Shown here: in pieces, positions 11,601 to 23,450 of the stretch
Numbering within the stretch: position 1 is the stretch's first letter
Layout: each line of letters starts with the position of its first letter
DNA from: Byssothecium circinans
Taxonomy: Eukaryota > Ascomycota > Dothideomycetes > Pleosporales > Massarinaceae
Assembly: GCA_010015675.1 (NCBI GenBank)
Contig: ML976992.1
Coordinates: forward strand, 369,542 to 433,541
Direction of reading: 5' to 3'
DNA length: 64,000 nucleotides
Notes under the pieces: model-generated
Database searches by the model: none
What the model saw: only the letters and a program-made list of their open reading frames with translations
Told to the model about the DNA's origin: nothing
Position numbers and translations under genes: made by a program

Positions 11601-13141
11601 CTCGCATCGTGCTTTGGGGGCTACATTTGAAGCAGGAACAGACTTCGCATGCATAGATGTCAAACATTGTTGCCTAGAATACGGGGCCTTTTCAGAGAAA
11701 GAGCCGCGTAATATCCCAAAGGCTGGTTCGGGAAATGCAATCATATGTTCCTGGCGTATAGCAGCCGGGTTGATATGATGCTGACGAGAGCCTCATAGTT
11801 TGTGAAGCCCGATTTGATCTCCGTTTAGAATTATTTTGTAGATGATTAGCATGATAGGTAGGGAGAAGGCTGCGACTGAGGGAAAGGCAAGCGTAAGACG
11901 ACCCATTTGGTGATGCCCGTCGCATTACGGGTTACCAACAACGTGGGAGGATATCTCACCGCATACACCCAATAGCCTCGCGTTCCCGACACAACGTGCC
12001 TGCATGTGTGCATGCTTTCGGCGTCCATCCAGCCATCTATCGTCGCACTTCACCTTATGCGCGCCGCACCCGGGACCATAGACTGCCATACGTCGGAAAA
12101 GCAACCAAGGCCGTCTTGTCCTATCGAGTGCGCGTGAGACGATGGCATCGAGCGATGATGAGGAAGCGTGACAAGGGTCCGTTTCGTGAAAGAAACGGCC
12201 ACGATGCAGCTCGATTGGCTTTCTCGCGCCTCGCATCAGCTCGCTCGCTCGCTCTCGTCAGCCGCGCACACAGGAGACAAAAAAAAGCAAGACTGCAGGA
12301 ACCACCATGCTTCTTCCGCGCCGCCTTTCGATGCAGTAGTAGGCAAGATAAGGCTGATGCTCTACACCCATTCACGCTGAGGGGGCGCAAGCATCCACCA
12401 ATAGTAAATTAAACAGGGCCATGCAAGCGCCCGTTGGCTCACGACGGTATCCTGGTGACGGTGATGACATTTGCGCTCACGGCGTATGAAGATGCAAGGC
12501 AGTGCTGTAGATGTTGTGAGTGCGTGCGTCTTTAGGAAAGGGTGTGTTCATTCGGAGATGGATTGGTGTAGGTGTGGTAGGACGGGGATTGGGTGTTGGA
12601 TGGTCCGCTGCGGGTTGAGACTGATGCGAGGTACTCTGCTCCTGCCGTGTTTCACATGCCATGTGGAAAGTGCAGGGGCAGGAGGCAGGTGCGTTCAGTG
12701 GGCGCCGACGTGGGATAGCGAGATGATGGCAGCAAAAGCACTGTTGACGAGAGAGACGGAGTGCGAGTTGTAAAGAGTAATTGCTAGTCTAATGATGAAG
12801 AGGAAGTGGTATCACGGATCATTTTGACCGCGAGGTCGCCATGGGCTATGCCCATCATCTAAGATACCAACCGAAACCGGAATGTAAAGAAAAGCGCGGA
12901 AGCCGGTCCAGGCAGACAAGAATGAAAGGGATATCGCTGAGAACTTTTCCGGTGCCCAATGCAGTTTCCTCCATATAGTACAGTTGGCTCGTCCGAAAAT
13001 GCAACAATTAGAATTAAAAGAGAAATCAAGCACTGGGTATCTCGCAGTAAGAGCAGATAAAGTGCAAAAGAAAGGAAAAGGAAAGAACCCCCAAAGATGT
13101 CAGGCGCAGCCCAGCCCAAACGCCGGCGCAAACGCGACTTT
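8620..13141. other. Long gene-poor stretch
   Basis: This is about 4.5 kb with only overlapping chance frames. The longest (10750-11253 plus, 10834-11136 minus, 11996-12412 plus) oppose each other on both strands and show no domain, signal peptide or splice-linked continuation. The last few hundred bases are presumably the 3' untranslated region of the gp1-type gene ending at 13142. I see no tRNA, rRNA or transposase remnant. Confidence 0.4.
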
Positions 13142-14380
13142 CTAAGCAGAGGGGTGGCGAAGGATCTCATCGCAGTTGGCGTCGAAACGCATGCTCCAGA
13201 GGCGCATGCCGGTCATGAGCTTCTCGGTCTTTTCGAGCTCGCGGTCGCGTCCGAAGATGGAGTTGACGAACTCGCAGCCGCTGTTCTTGCCCATCGCTAC
13301 GGGTTTCTTCTCTCCCGTCTCTTTCTTGGCGGCCTTCCACATGTAGTCCTCACACATCTTGAGGAGTTTGGCGAAGCGGATCCACAGACGCTCGCCGCTC
13401 TCGAGGAAATCCTCAACCATTTCGCGACTGGCTTGCTTGCGGATTTTAGGCATGATCTCTTCGGCGCGCTTGACCTTGCCGGCGAGCTGGATGAGGAGGA
13501 GCCAAAGCTCACCCGCCATCTCAGCTAGAGGGGTTGCGGAGCCGTAGTGGAAGACGGTCCAGTCGTAGATCCATTTGCCGAGTGAGTTGGCATCGAAAAC
13601 GCTACCGAGGAGCATGATAGGCTCTTCGGTAGGGTCCCAATTCTTGTACGAGTAACCGGCGGGAATACCGGCGCGGCGTGCGTCTTCTTCGGTAGCCTTG
13701 GCCGATGACTTTGCTGCTGCTGAGGGTCGTTTGGGTGTGGCTTGGGGCTGGGTGCGGGTAGAATGAGACGCACGGCGAGGACGGCTGGTCTTGTTTTCTT
13801 GCTCGTAGATTGGCACCTGATCGTAGTAATAATGATCAGCATTCCGGTGCGTCTCGTAACGCGCGTACGGTTCGTACGGCGGTGGCGGATAGTCGTAGAC
13901 GTGGTCGAAGCCGTAGTCGTAGACATAGGGGTCGTAATCGTCGTAGACGACCTTGGTGTGCACGTGGCGAGCCGATTGCGACGGACGCTGCCTCTCGCGA
14001 TGGGAGCGCTTGAGAGGCGGGGCGTCTGTCTCGCGGCGTGGCCGGCCTGTCCGAACATAACCAAAATCTCCACTTACATATTCGGGCGTGCGCTGCGGCG
14101 TCGCATAGAAGCGCGGAGACTGGAAGTCTGGCATGAAGGAGGGGGCGCCTCCGCGGGGAGAGGCATACGAGTGCTGCGGTGGCACGGCGTGCGACGCCCG
14201 TCGACTGTGGTGGGCCTTGACGTTGGGGGAGTTGCGCGGCGAGGGCGTTGCAGTCTGAGGGCCGTAGCGCGGCGAGTAGTAACCCGGACCGGGCGACATG
14301 GGCGCATTGTTGCGCTGCTGGTAGGAATCGTAAGGCATGTAGCCCGGCGGCGGCGTGGGATACGGCGGGACGTAGTTCAT
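13142..14380 (-). CDS. gp1-type protein: Pro/Tyr-rich N-terminus, conserved helical C-terminus
   Basis: Single-exon gene of 412 residues. The first ~235 residues are low-complexity and disordered: proline/tyrosine-rich (MNYVPPYPTPPPGYMPYDSY), then serine/arginine-rich, then a block of Tyr-Asp repeats around residues 145-195. From about residue 240 the sequence becomes ordered and helical, beginning GIPAGYSYKNWDPTEEPIML, then a Trp-rich helix (SLGKWIYDWTVFHYG) and long amphipathic helices to the end. Proteins of this build in Dothideomycete genomes are often labelled 'vegetative cell wall protein gp1', a name borrowed from proline-rich algal proteins. There is no signal peptide, so a wall role is doubtful. 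The ordered domain is likely a protein-binding module of unknown function. A GTAAGT...ACAG stretch near 14043-14073 is only about 31 bp and is treated as coding. Confidence 0.85.
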   Translation of the reverse strand: MNYVPPYPTPPPGYMPYDSYQQRNNAPMSPGPGYYSPRYGPQTATPSPRNSPNVKAHHSRRASHAVPPQHSYASPRGGAPSFMPDFQSPRFYATPQRTPEYVSGDFGYVRTGRPRRETDAPPLKRSHRERQRPSQSARHVHTKVVYDDYDPYVYDYGFDHVYDYPPPPYEPYARYETHRNADHYYYDQVPIYEQENKTSRPRRASHSTRTQPQATPKRPSAAAKSSAKATEEDARRAGIPAGYSYKNWDPTEEPIMLLGSVFDANSLGKWIYDWTVFHYGSATPLAEMAGELWLLLIQLAGKVKRAEEIMPKIRKQASREMVEDFLESGERLWIRFAKLLKMCEDYMWKAAKKETGEKKPVAMGKNSGCEFVNSIFGRDRELEKTEKLMTGMRLWSMRFDANCDEILRHPSA

Positions 14381-17300
14381 CGCGGCGGCAAGTGGTTGGT
14401 GTTCTTAATTCGGGTACAATAGATGACGAGGTTGGTAGAAGAGGGGAGGCAGGCCGGCGCCTGTTCACCGTGGAATATCAAACCACTTGTGGATTTCTCG
14501 TTCGGTTCGACAGCAGGACGGAGACGACGATGAAGATGAGGAGAGTGCGACAGCGAGAGAGGGAAGGAAAATCCGTGTCTGTCTCCTGCACATTTGGTGG
14601 TTGTTCGCTTACTTGCTAGAGTATGCCAGAAGGATCCAAAGCGAGGATCCTGAAGTCGTATGGTAGACGTGCCGTCCGCTGCTTGGTAATATTGAAATTG
14701 GTTGAGATGTACTTGGGCGAGCGCAGGTGGGAGCGCCAACTTATTAAAGCGACGCTGCTTTGACCCGCGGACGGAAAGAGCCCAAGTAATCAAGGATCTG
14801 GCTACTCCCCTGCAACGCCTCCTGCACGCTGTTCACCGCTAAGACACCCCCTGGCGTACAGTAAGATCGCGCATTCCCAATTAACGGGTCTGACTAGGGC
14901 CGACACTCGATATGCCCGTGGTATTCTGGGATGCTCAGCCTCCATGTTAGCCACATGCATTATTCACTTCCACTCATATCATCCAGACTCTACGTAGCAC
15001 AGTGCGGACTAACATCAGACCAGGTACGCTTTTTAAGGTTACCGGTACTTGGAAGTCATGAAGTCACTGGCTTGCTACAACATGCACTGATCCACATGAA
15101 CATCGACGCAGCACTGTCTTCTTCGGTGCTGGCCAGTCGTGGATAATCATGTGCTATATACCCGGCATCCTGGCCCTCAGCGTGGAAGGGAAGGAGAGGA
15201 TAGGTAAACAGTGTCCCGTCCCCCAAGCGGCCCCTTTCTTTGAGCACTGTGCTACGGTACAATCATACAACGGGCCTCTTCAGGCTCGCCCACTGCTTGT
15301 TTCGTGGGTTGTGTTTCTCCCACGGTTCCAACAGCTCTCCCTGCGTCACACTCCAGTGGTCCACCTCATGAAGATCTGGCCAGAAAGAGACACGACGGGC
15401 GGTTCGTCAATGCGCTCGCTCGAGCGCTCAGACTCAGTGATGCAGCGGACGGTCCACCTGCCTGTGAGCGCCTGTTGGTCAAGGCACCTCCACTCTCCCA
15501 CCGAGTACTGTACAGTACATACTTGCACACAGACGGCACGCTCGACACAACACGTCGACACAACATGTCGCGCAACTTGCAACTCCCCAGGCGCGACGAT
15601 CCAGAATCCGTCTTCTCAGTTTCGGCGCGTCTTCCCTTGCCGTCGCCTCGCTCTAGCTCGCAGGCTACACCCACGCCGGTGTCGCGGAACGGCTGGAGAC
15701 TCTGGAGTGCTTCCGCTCTCGTCCACCCACTCAAGTTACCAACGGCGCTCGTCTCGGTCGACATGGACAGCCCTGCACTGCTTGCTGAGCCGCAATTCTG
15801 GTGAGCCCGCTCGGAGCCTTTGCTGAGCCTCGCCTCGACGACAGTATGGCCGCCCAGCAATCTCCGCCCCGTGAAAATTTTTCTTCGATAATGTCTCACA
15901 AATTGTCGTCTTGGATCATGCTGTCGCTGCCCGCATCCCAGGTACTCAAGTCACTTACCGCTACTCTCAATATCAAGAAATGTCGTCTCTCCCCCGTCTG
16001 TGTATGGATGATGGCGGCCCACTTGCTGCATCCTGCTGCAGAAACCCACCACTGATTCGACGTCAAGCGGCAGCCAACGTAGCAGACATCATCACTCTGC
16101 CATGGGTGCGATCTCCCGCCGCTTCCAGGCCAGCCCAGATGAAGTAATTCTCGACCGCAGCCCAACCATGACTGGATGAGAACGGAGCGCCGTGACCCGC
16201 TTTCTGCATAAAGCTGCTGAAAAGACCTGTTTCTGCCGTGGCCCGTCACTGGCCCCCCTGCAATTTCTCGCGCACTCTTGGCGCACACAATCATTTTTGA
16301 ATTTTTGGACGCCTCCCGCATCCCCCTATTGGCTCCCACTGCATCAAATCCCTGCGCCGGTCGACGGCTTGGGCCCCTACCGAAGCGCACAACACACTTG
16401 GGACGTCAAAATTTCTATCCGTATCAACGACAACTCACCTTGCGTTCTCTGACTCCTACGCAGCTCCACCGCCGTCTCGTTGCTACTGGCTCTGTCTCAC
16501 ACCATATCCGCCCTCTATCACTGTATGCGCTCGACCGCTATCTTGCGATACGAAGCGCGGACAAAAGGTTTCATCGTTATGGCAGCATTACTCGTGGTAT
16601 ACGATTAGGCCACCTACTCGCGGAGCGTACAGAAACATTCACTTGAGGCCAGTATTCACCACCGCAAGAGTCACCCTCTTAGCCTCCTACCCGTCCCAAA
16701 TAGACGCGCACCGCCGCATCCGATGACGCAGCCCTGCTCGGGTTCACGCATTGTTTTGCCAGCCCTACTGTACTGTGGATTGCAGCTTCACGGACAGGCC
16801 GGGGGGGCCACGTTTGCTGTGCTGGCTGAGCGCAGATATGCACGCCTCTCTAGCCGCATGACGCAGCTTTTCGCTCCCAAAATATTTTTACCCAACTCAA
16901 AACACAATCACTGGCGGATTCGACAGCGCGCGCTTCGGCAAGTCTGTGGCGGTGCATTCGGTGCAGAGTCATCCCGGCCATACAATCTACTCCTTGGGGA
17001 CAATTTGTCGACGCGTATCCTGTGGCGATCATCGCTCCTACACGCGGACGACTTATCACAAAGAATCAATTACCGTCGCTATTGGTTACAAACCTTATTC
17101 TACATGCGCTAACCCTCTCGCCCACTGTTCACTGCTTTCAGAGTCCAACTCCGATACGTCCGCCTCCTCCGGAAGGCAACAGTAAATTGTAAGAATATCG
17201 CCGCGCCGCATTGCATACGCAATTGCCATTCTCTCTACGCGACCGAAACATGTGACACGCACAGCACCGTCCAGACTCCACAGTTCAACCGACGGCGACG

Positions 17301-17937
17301 AAACGATGGCGAATCAAGCAATGCAACCGACCTTGCCCCTCCAGCTCTGACTCCAACAAATATCGCCGTCATTATTGCTAAAACGAAACACTCCAGATAC
17401 GCAACGTATCACCAGCTGAGCGCATCAGGTGCTACCATTATCCATGAAGATACGAGGCGCGAATGTTTGCCTAGAGGCCCACGGACAGCGAAACGCCTTT
17501 TGTTATATCGCTGCGGAGTCATCCCAGGATGATTCATATGCGCATGAGTTGGGGATTGCTGGTTAGCGAGTTTGATAACAAGCTTGCCCTCGCAACACCA
17601 TATGGATTGCGCGATGGGTATTCAGAAGGCGATGCAGAGTTGCGTCATGGTGTGTGCTAAAATTCTGTCTACGGGGCATCGGTCAGGGATGTTTCTTGGA
17701 GCGTGCATTGAGGCTCAAAGTGATCGTCGAGCTTTCTTTCACAGCCCAAATTTGGACGTTTGGCGTCATAACTTCCAAGGCTCATGCATGTGTCGCAGAA
17801 GTAGAGTAGAGGTTTTGCGACGGTTTTAATTTGTAAATTACGAACGCTTGCGTAGACCTTTGATACATCAGCGCAAGTGGTTCCAGTCTGGTCCATCTTT
17901 TCGTCGCTTTCGTGCAAGGTCGTCTCCACGTCAACTC
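14381..17937. other. Long gene-free stretch, upstream of gp1-type gene
   Basis: The first few hundred bases are the CT-rich promoter and leader of the minus-strand gp1-type gene. Beyond about 14.9 kb there are long but mutually overlapping open frames (15149-15826, 15304-15804, 15896-16390) with no domain, no signal peptide and no splice partners. I consider them non-coding. A long leader or non-coding transcript is possible but not shown by the sequence. Confidence 0.4.
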
Positions 17938-18096
17938 CCCTTCGCGGTAGCAAAATCTCGGGAAGCAAGCTACCAAACCTCACATCACCATAAGAGCTTA
18001 GAAATTTGGGCGAGTCTATGAGACTGAGTCGCCTCTAGATGAGTCTTGCGGAGTATGGTTGGTGGCTTATTGCCCGAGATTTTACTACCGTGAGGG
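17938..18096. mobile_element. MITE-like inverted-repeat element, copy 2
   Basis: The left arm (17938-17979) begins CCCTTCGCGGTAGCAAAATC. The right arm (18057-18096), read in reverse complement, begins CCCTCACGGTAGTAAAATCT. The arms match at most of about 40 positions and enclose about 77 bp. The left arm is nearly identical to that of the copy at 3179-3339, and total length differs by only 2 bp. No TA duplication is visible here, so the ends may have mutated. The centre differs from copy 1. There is no coding capacity. Confidence 0.7.
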
Positions 18097-19548
18097 ACCC
18101 TCTCTCGCATCCCAGCCATCATCTTTTCTTACTTCAACTTCATCGTTTCCTATTTGCGTCGCTATCACGCGCATCATGCACATATCAAATCGTAGCCAAT
18201 CCAAGTCTTGCCACCACGGGTGCATTTGCCACCTAATCTCATTCAAGTTCTCCTGTCGCCCACCAGCTCCGCATGCTTCACCGTCCGCTCCATACTACTG
18301 TTGCCTAGAGTTCGTTTAGACGGTAGGCTGCAGTCTATGCATCAATCCGTGAGCACGATCGCGTGGAGGAGCTGGCACGGGCTCTGGAAAGGCGAGTGGA
18401 ATGCAGGCAACCGTATTTCGGTTAGGAGGAGAACGGAGGAGATGATGAAGCCAATCGTTTTTTCAGTCAGTATTGATTCAGCGTAGCTCGGTCTCGGTCT
18501 GGGTCTGCTGGTGTTTCGAGTGGCGGTGGCGTACGCCCAGCAGTACTTTGCGAAGTTTCTTTGATTGGTTCCTATAGAGTTAACGAAGCCATTCGTCTAC
18601 ATGAGCCTCCTATATGCCATGTGCCATGAATGGACGTGCCGAGCAAAAGTGTGAGGGCATTTCTTGTGGTAGCTATCTCCACTTGAGAGTCCCCCTCTAT
18701 ACGAGGATACAAAGGGAAGAAATACAGCTGTAAAAGTGTAACAGTCATGTCGATGGCCAACTGGGCCTGGGTTGTGGTCGTGAGCCATTGTTCTCGTCCA
18801 TTCGGACAGAAGTTTTTTTGCAGCTTTGAATGGATTGTACTTTATTTCTAAGGCATGTCCACAGCATGAGATCTCGGTTCATGGTTCCAGACGGGGGATG
18901 TACAGTGCACCTTCGCGACTGCCAATTATCTCAACACCCCCACACGGATTGTATTTACCTGCTGTCAATAAAGGAATCAGCAGCCTCGTCGATTAAGAAT
19001 CTCTGCCTTGATTTGGAACTAACGTAGAATCCTTATGAGGAGATTTAGATCATTGTGTGAATCCGCAGGCGCATATCTCCCGTAAGGGCTCTTTGGGAAA
19101 ATCGGCAGGTGACCGTTGGAACAACAATAAGGAGAAGAAATGAAGTTTTTGATCTAAGAGTATAAGGACCACAGTAATCAACTCATGGAAGATGGAAAGG
19201 GGGCGAAATAGCCACAACTTCTTTCGAAAGTTCGGTCTAACCCATCATCAACCAAGCGATGCCATACAATACTCATCTCACGCCGAGAGAGCCAGACCTC
19301 TCCAGTAGGTCGATGATTTCAGGACCTAACAATGTGTTGGTGATTGTGCTATCTGTATCACCCTGGTCGGGTTACCTCTGTGCGGGGTCGAAGTCAATAG
19401 AAAGCGCTGTGCCACGATCCAACCCAAGACGGTACGGTGGTTCGCTCTTTCCTGCTCTTCTTCACCTACCTCATAGCCCCGCACCGTTCCATCTCAATCC
19501 TCATCAAATTCATCCCATTACAGCATCTTAGCTCCAAAATCTATCAGT
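18097..19548. other. Intergenic, promoter side of NACHT-ankyrin gene
   Basis: Nothing with gene-like continuity is visible. The final ~150 bases before 19549 are C/T-rich (catctcaatcctcatc), as in many fungal promoters. Confidence 0.4.
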
Positions 19549-22500
19549 ATGAGCTTCGGCGTCGGTGTGGGAGATATAATCACCACTGTCCGCCTCGCGT
19601 CCGAAGTCCGCAAGAGCTTCGCTGCCGCACCTGCCCAGTATGCCGATATCCGCCAGCAGTATGTTCGCCATTTTCTCTCTTTTCTACACATTGCACCCAT
19701 CCCTCTTACCCCATCGGCCTCCTTGCACGCGTCTTGCTGACTTTGATGAATAGCACGAGGACGCTCTCATATCTACTCCTAGATCTCGAAGAGATACTAC
19801 CGTACTGCGACTTTACGAACAATAGGAAGCTACAGGTCATGCACGAGCGAAGCGCGAAGATTCCTGAAGATATCGATGTGAAGTTGAGCAAGTACACAAG
19901 CTTAGAGAGTCAGGCGGAAGGGAAAAGGGATGCATTGCTCAAAGCATGGAAGAAGATCATGTGGGATAAGAAAGAGATAGAGGAGTATCGTGACAGGTTG
20001 AAAGCGAGTGTGGGTGAGTTCACTGCCATGCTTCAAAATGTGAACATTGCTGCAATGTTCGAGGTCAAAGTTGGAGTGGAACGCCTGAACCAACGAGAGG
20101 ACGATCGCGAACAGAGCAAGAAGCGGGAACAAATCCTCGATTGGTTCTCAACCATCGACCATGCTTCGCAACAACAAGACGTTCTCATCAGACGGCAGGC
20201 TGGAACTGGCACATGGCTTCTGGAGTCGGACGAGTTTGTGCAGTGGTTCGACCTTGCCGGAAGTACGATGGTCTGTCCTGGGATGGCGGGCGCTGGGAAA
20301 ACGGTCGTATCGGCGATTGCCGTTGATCACCTGCAGCAGAGATTCCAGAATGATGCAAATGTTGGCCTGGCTTACTTATACTTCAACTACAAGAACGGCC
20401 AGGAGCATACTCACGAAACTGTGTTGAGATCGCTACTCAGGCAACTACTCGGCAACGACGAAGTCCTCATACCCGAAGCATCCACGCTGTACGAACAAAA
20501 GAAGAATGCCAGACCATCGACGACAGAACTGCACACGGTATTGAAGGCAACGATTTTGAAGTTCTCAAGAGTCTTCATTGTTCTCGATGCTCTAGATGAG
20601 AATTATGCTTCAGATGCTGCAAGATTGAAGCGGCTCGTTCAAGATCTTCTCCGCCTGCAGCAATCATGCAAATTCAGCCTGCTTGCTACAACACGGGACA
20701 TCTCCGACATTACCTTGCTATTCGAAGGATGTATCCGTAAAGACATTCGAGCACACGAAGAAGACGTCAAAGCATACATAGAATCCAGGATGGTCGAGCT
20801 TTACAAAGGTCTGTTAAGCAAATACCCTGAAATCGAGAATTTAGTGAGATCGGAAGTCCCCAAGGCGACTGATGGAATGTAAGTACCTATATAAGCTATA
20901 GAGCGATGGCTTGCTGACCGTTTTCAGGTTCCTTCTCGCTAGGTTGCACATGGATTCGCTGAAAGATCATCGAACGATAGCTAAGTTGAGGGACGCTCTC
21001 AAGAACTTGCCGAAGGGAGATAATGAAGTAAACGATGCATATGATCTTGCCATGGAGCGTATTGATACCCAGGGTGAGGGGGCACGGGACCTAGCCCGGA
21101 ACATTCTCATGTGGGTAGTGCATGCCAAGAGACCACTCTCTGTGCGAGAACTTCAGGATGCTCTGGCTATCGAACCTGGGACGTCTAGCCTTGATGAGGA
21201 ACGTCGACCTGAACCTGAAGATCTGGATTCTTTATGTGCGGGCCTGATAACAGTGGACCAAAACTCCCAGATCGTTCGGTTGGTCCACTACACGACATTG
21301 GAATATTTCCATAAGCGTGATCATTTCCCCGATGCGGAAGCACACATCACGAAGGCCAGTTTGGCATATCTTTCCTTTACCGAAGTAGATAAGGTTCTTC
21401 AAGGTCTTCATGTTATTGGAGGCTTACAATACAAAGCCTGGATTGAAGCCATGGACCATTTTGGCTTGTTGTCCTATGTCATCCTGGAATGGGGATGTCA
21501 TGCGTCGGGGTCGGAGGAAACCGACGACATCGTGCTCGACTTTCTCATGGAACCTGGCGGAAGACTATGGTCACATCCAAAACACTGGGAGTGGCGTTAC
21601 ATACCTGGCGTGCATTTAGCTGCACACTTTGGCCTGTCTCGCATCCTCAGACGACTCATATTGATCGAGGACGTACAGCTGGGTATGGAGCACTTGAAAC
21701 GCCCGCCGGAAAGTCCATTGTTCTATGCCGTCCGCAATAATCAAGTGAGAGCAGTTAAATGTTTACTGAACGAATGTCTCGTCGGTCCAAACGAGCGCTT
21801 TCACACGTGGTCAACAAGAGCTATTGGCGTTGCCATTGATTTGGACAGATTCGAGATCATAGACGAGATTTTGAACTGTGAAAAGTCTCAAACCACTTTC
21901 CGAACACCTACTCGCGGATTTACGCCACTCATGCGAGCCGCGTCAAAAAAAGACGTTCGCATGACACAATTTGTGGTCGACGCTCTTCATCGAAACCGCC
22001 TATTTGACGTCCACAGAGAGGGCATCCTACCAGGCGTCCCAGAGAATATAACTCATTTTCAAGTTGCAAACATAATGTTCGACAAGGAAACAGTGGAGTT
22101 ACGACAAAACCCAGAATGCAAAACTGCCCTTCGAGTTGCAGCCAAAATGAGCGACGAGGAAACAGTGCAATTGCTACTAAAGTACGAGGATTTCAAAAGT
22201 GACGTGTCGCGATTGAATGTTTCAAAGGCTGCTACAATTGCTGCGGAGAGGGGGCACTTTCCAATCTTCCAGCTGCTCTTTCCCCATTACGGATATACTC
22301 TTCAACATGGACTCAGAAATGGGCATACATTGCTTGCTTGGGCAGCGAAAGGGGGATGCTGCCAGACGATCGAGTTGCTTTTAGCGAGATACAGAGACCT
22401 ACATTTGCAGATCGACACAAATGAGGCCGAAACTGCCCTCACATGGGCTGTCCAAAGCAATAATCCAGGGGCTGTAGATTTAGTGTTTACATCAACTTTC

Positions 22501-22950
22501 CCTGGGCCGGATCTTCACCCCAGCCTAGACCACTGTTTTGAACTGGCCTGTCTTGCTTTGAAAGTCGAAACTGCAAAGTACGAGGTCTTCGATCACCTCA
22601 TTTCGAAGTACAAAATCAACTTCCAATTCGAAGAGCGCCATTACAACCAGCTTTTCCGGATTGTCGCCACTCACCAACGAGGGCGAATCTCACGAATCTC
22701 AACCAGACCCGAGAGGGAGTTGATTGCTCGGCTAATGGTTGAATGGAGGGCAGTGCCAGATGAATCGACAATTGAGGAAGTGGATCGTTTGGCTGCAGGC
22801 GAGAGATATCATAGAGACCATCCCAATTTTTTTCTTGCTTTTCAAGAGGAGCTTCTGAGATTGTACGAAATGGTATTGGAAAAAAATGCACCAAATCGCA
22901 AGGTTATGGCAATGAAAGAGACTGAGAGCGATGTTTCACCGTCTATTTGA
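19549..22950 (+). CDS. NACHT-ankyrin NOD-like receptor (STAND ATPase)
   Basis: Three exons: 19549-19658, 19754-20878 and 20928-22950. Introns are 95 and 49 bp and phases match, giving 1085 residues. The N-terminus (MSFGVGVGDIITTVRLASEV) starts a helical domain to about residue 190, of the type found at the front of many fungal NACHT proteins. A linker then leads to the nucleotide-binding domain. The P-loop GMAGAGKT has its Lys at about residue 219, and the Walker B-like FIVLDALDE follows about 125 residues later. A winged-helix-like region (ARNILMWVVHAKRPLSVREL, LVHYTTLEYF) is followed by ankyrin-like repeats from about 640 to 930 (GVHLAAHFG, SPLFYAVRNN, TPLMRAASKK, TALRVAAKM, GHTLLAWAAK, TALTWAVQSN). 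Such receptors act in fungal self/non-self recognition and programmed cell death. The frame is intact, so it may be functional. The N-terminal death or signalling domain cannot be named with certainty. Confidence 0.92.
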
Positions 22951-23450
22951 GGATAGCGCCAACTGACAAGGAGCCTGGCATACTTCATCTCCAAGAAACC
23001 TTTGCATTTGGCATTATGAGGTGTTATCGAAGTCAATGGGACGGTGGCAAGAATGTTCGTGGATCGTTGTCAATGGGCATTGGCTTGTGTTGGTTCATAG
23101 GAGCTGACATCATTGCGGCAAAGAAATTGGCTGTTCTATCAATGCTTATGCACGTTAAGAAAAATGAGGTAATCGGTCTGTGTACTCTATTTTTGAACAG
23201 TTCGATAAAGGCTCTTCATTTACTTTCTTACTTTACTGCAAAAATGGCATCCTGCTGCAATACTCCTCATTTATAATCCACGACCCTCTTCCAGCTACAA
23301 TCAAGTATCACCCGCACAGCTTCTTTAGAAAGCCACTATCTTAGATACACAAGCTTTCACCCAACCATTCAGAAATACCTTCTAAAAAGAAGTCTTCTAT
23401 AAACAACCATCCCCCTCCCCCGGCAGGATCCTGCAATTCTATTGAGCAAA
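22951..23450. other. Convergent gap between receptor and O-methyltransferase
   Basis: A 500-bp stretch between two gene ends. It is AT-rich with scattered short frames only, and probably holds both 3' untranslated regions. Confidence 0.45.

Noticed and set aside
14043..14073. GTAAGT...ACAG inside the gp1-type gene as an intron
   Set aside because: About 31 bp is below the shortest introns seen here (~45 bp), and the frame is open through it.
14377..14793. 138-codon minus-strand frame just upstream of the gp1-type gene
   Set aside because: It sits in the CT-rich leader and promoter of that gene in a different frame, and has no family-like content.
15149..15826. 225-codon open frame on the plus strand
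   Set aside because: It overlaps other long frames on both strands (15304-15804, 15366-15899), has no domain, signal peptide or splice partner, and its composition looks random.
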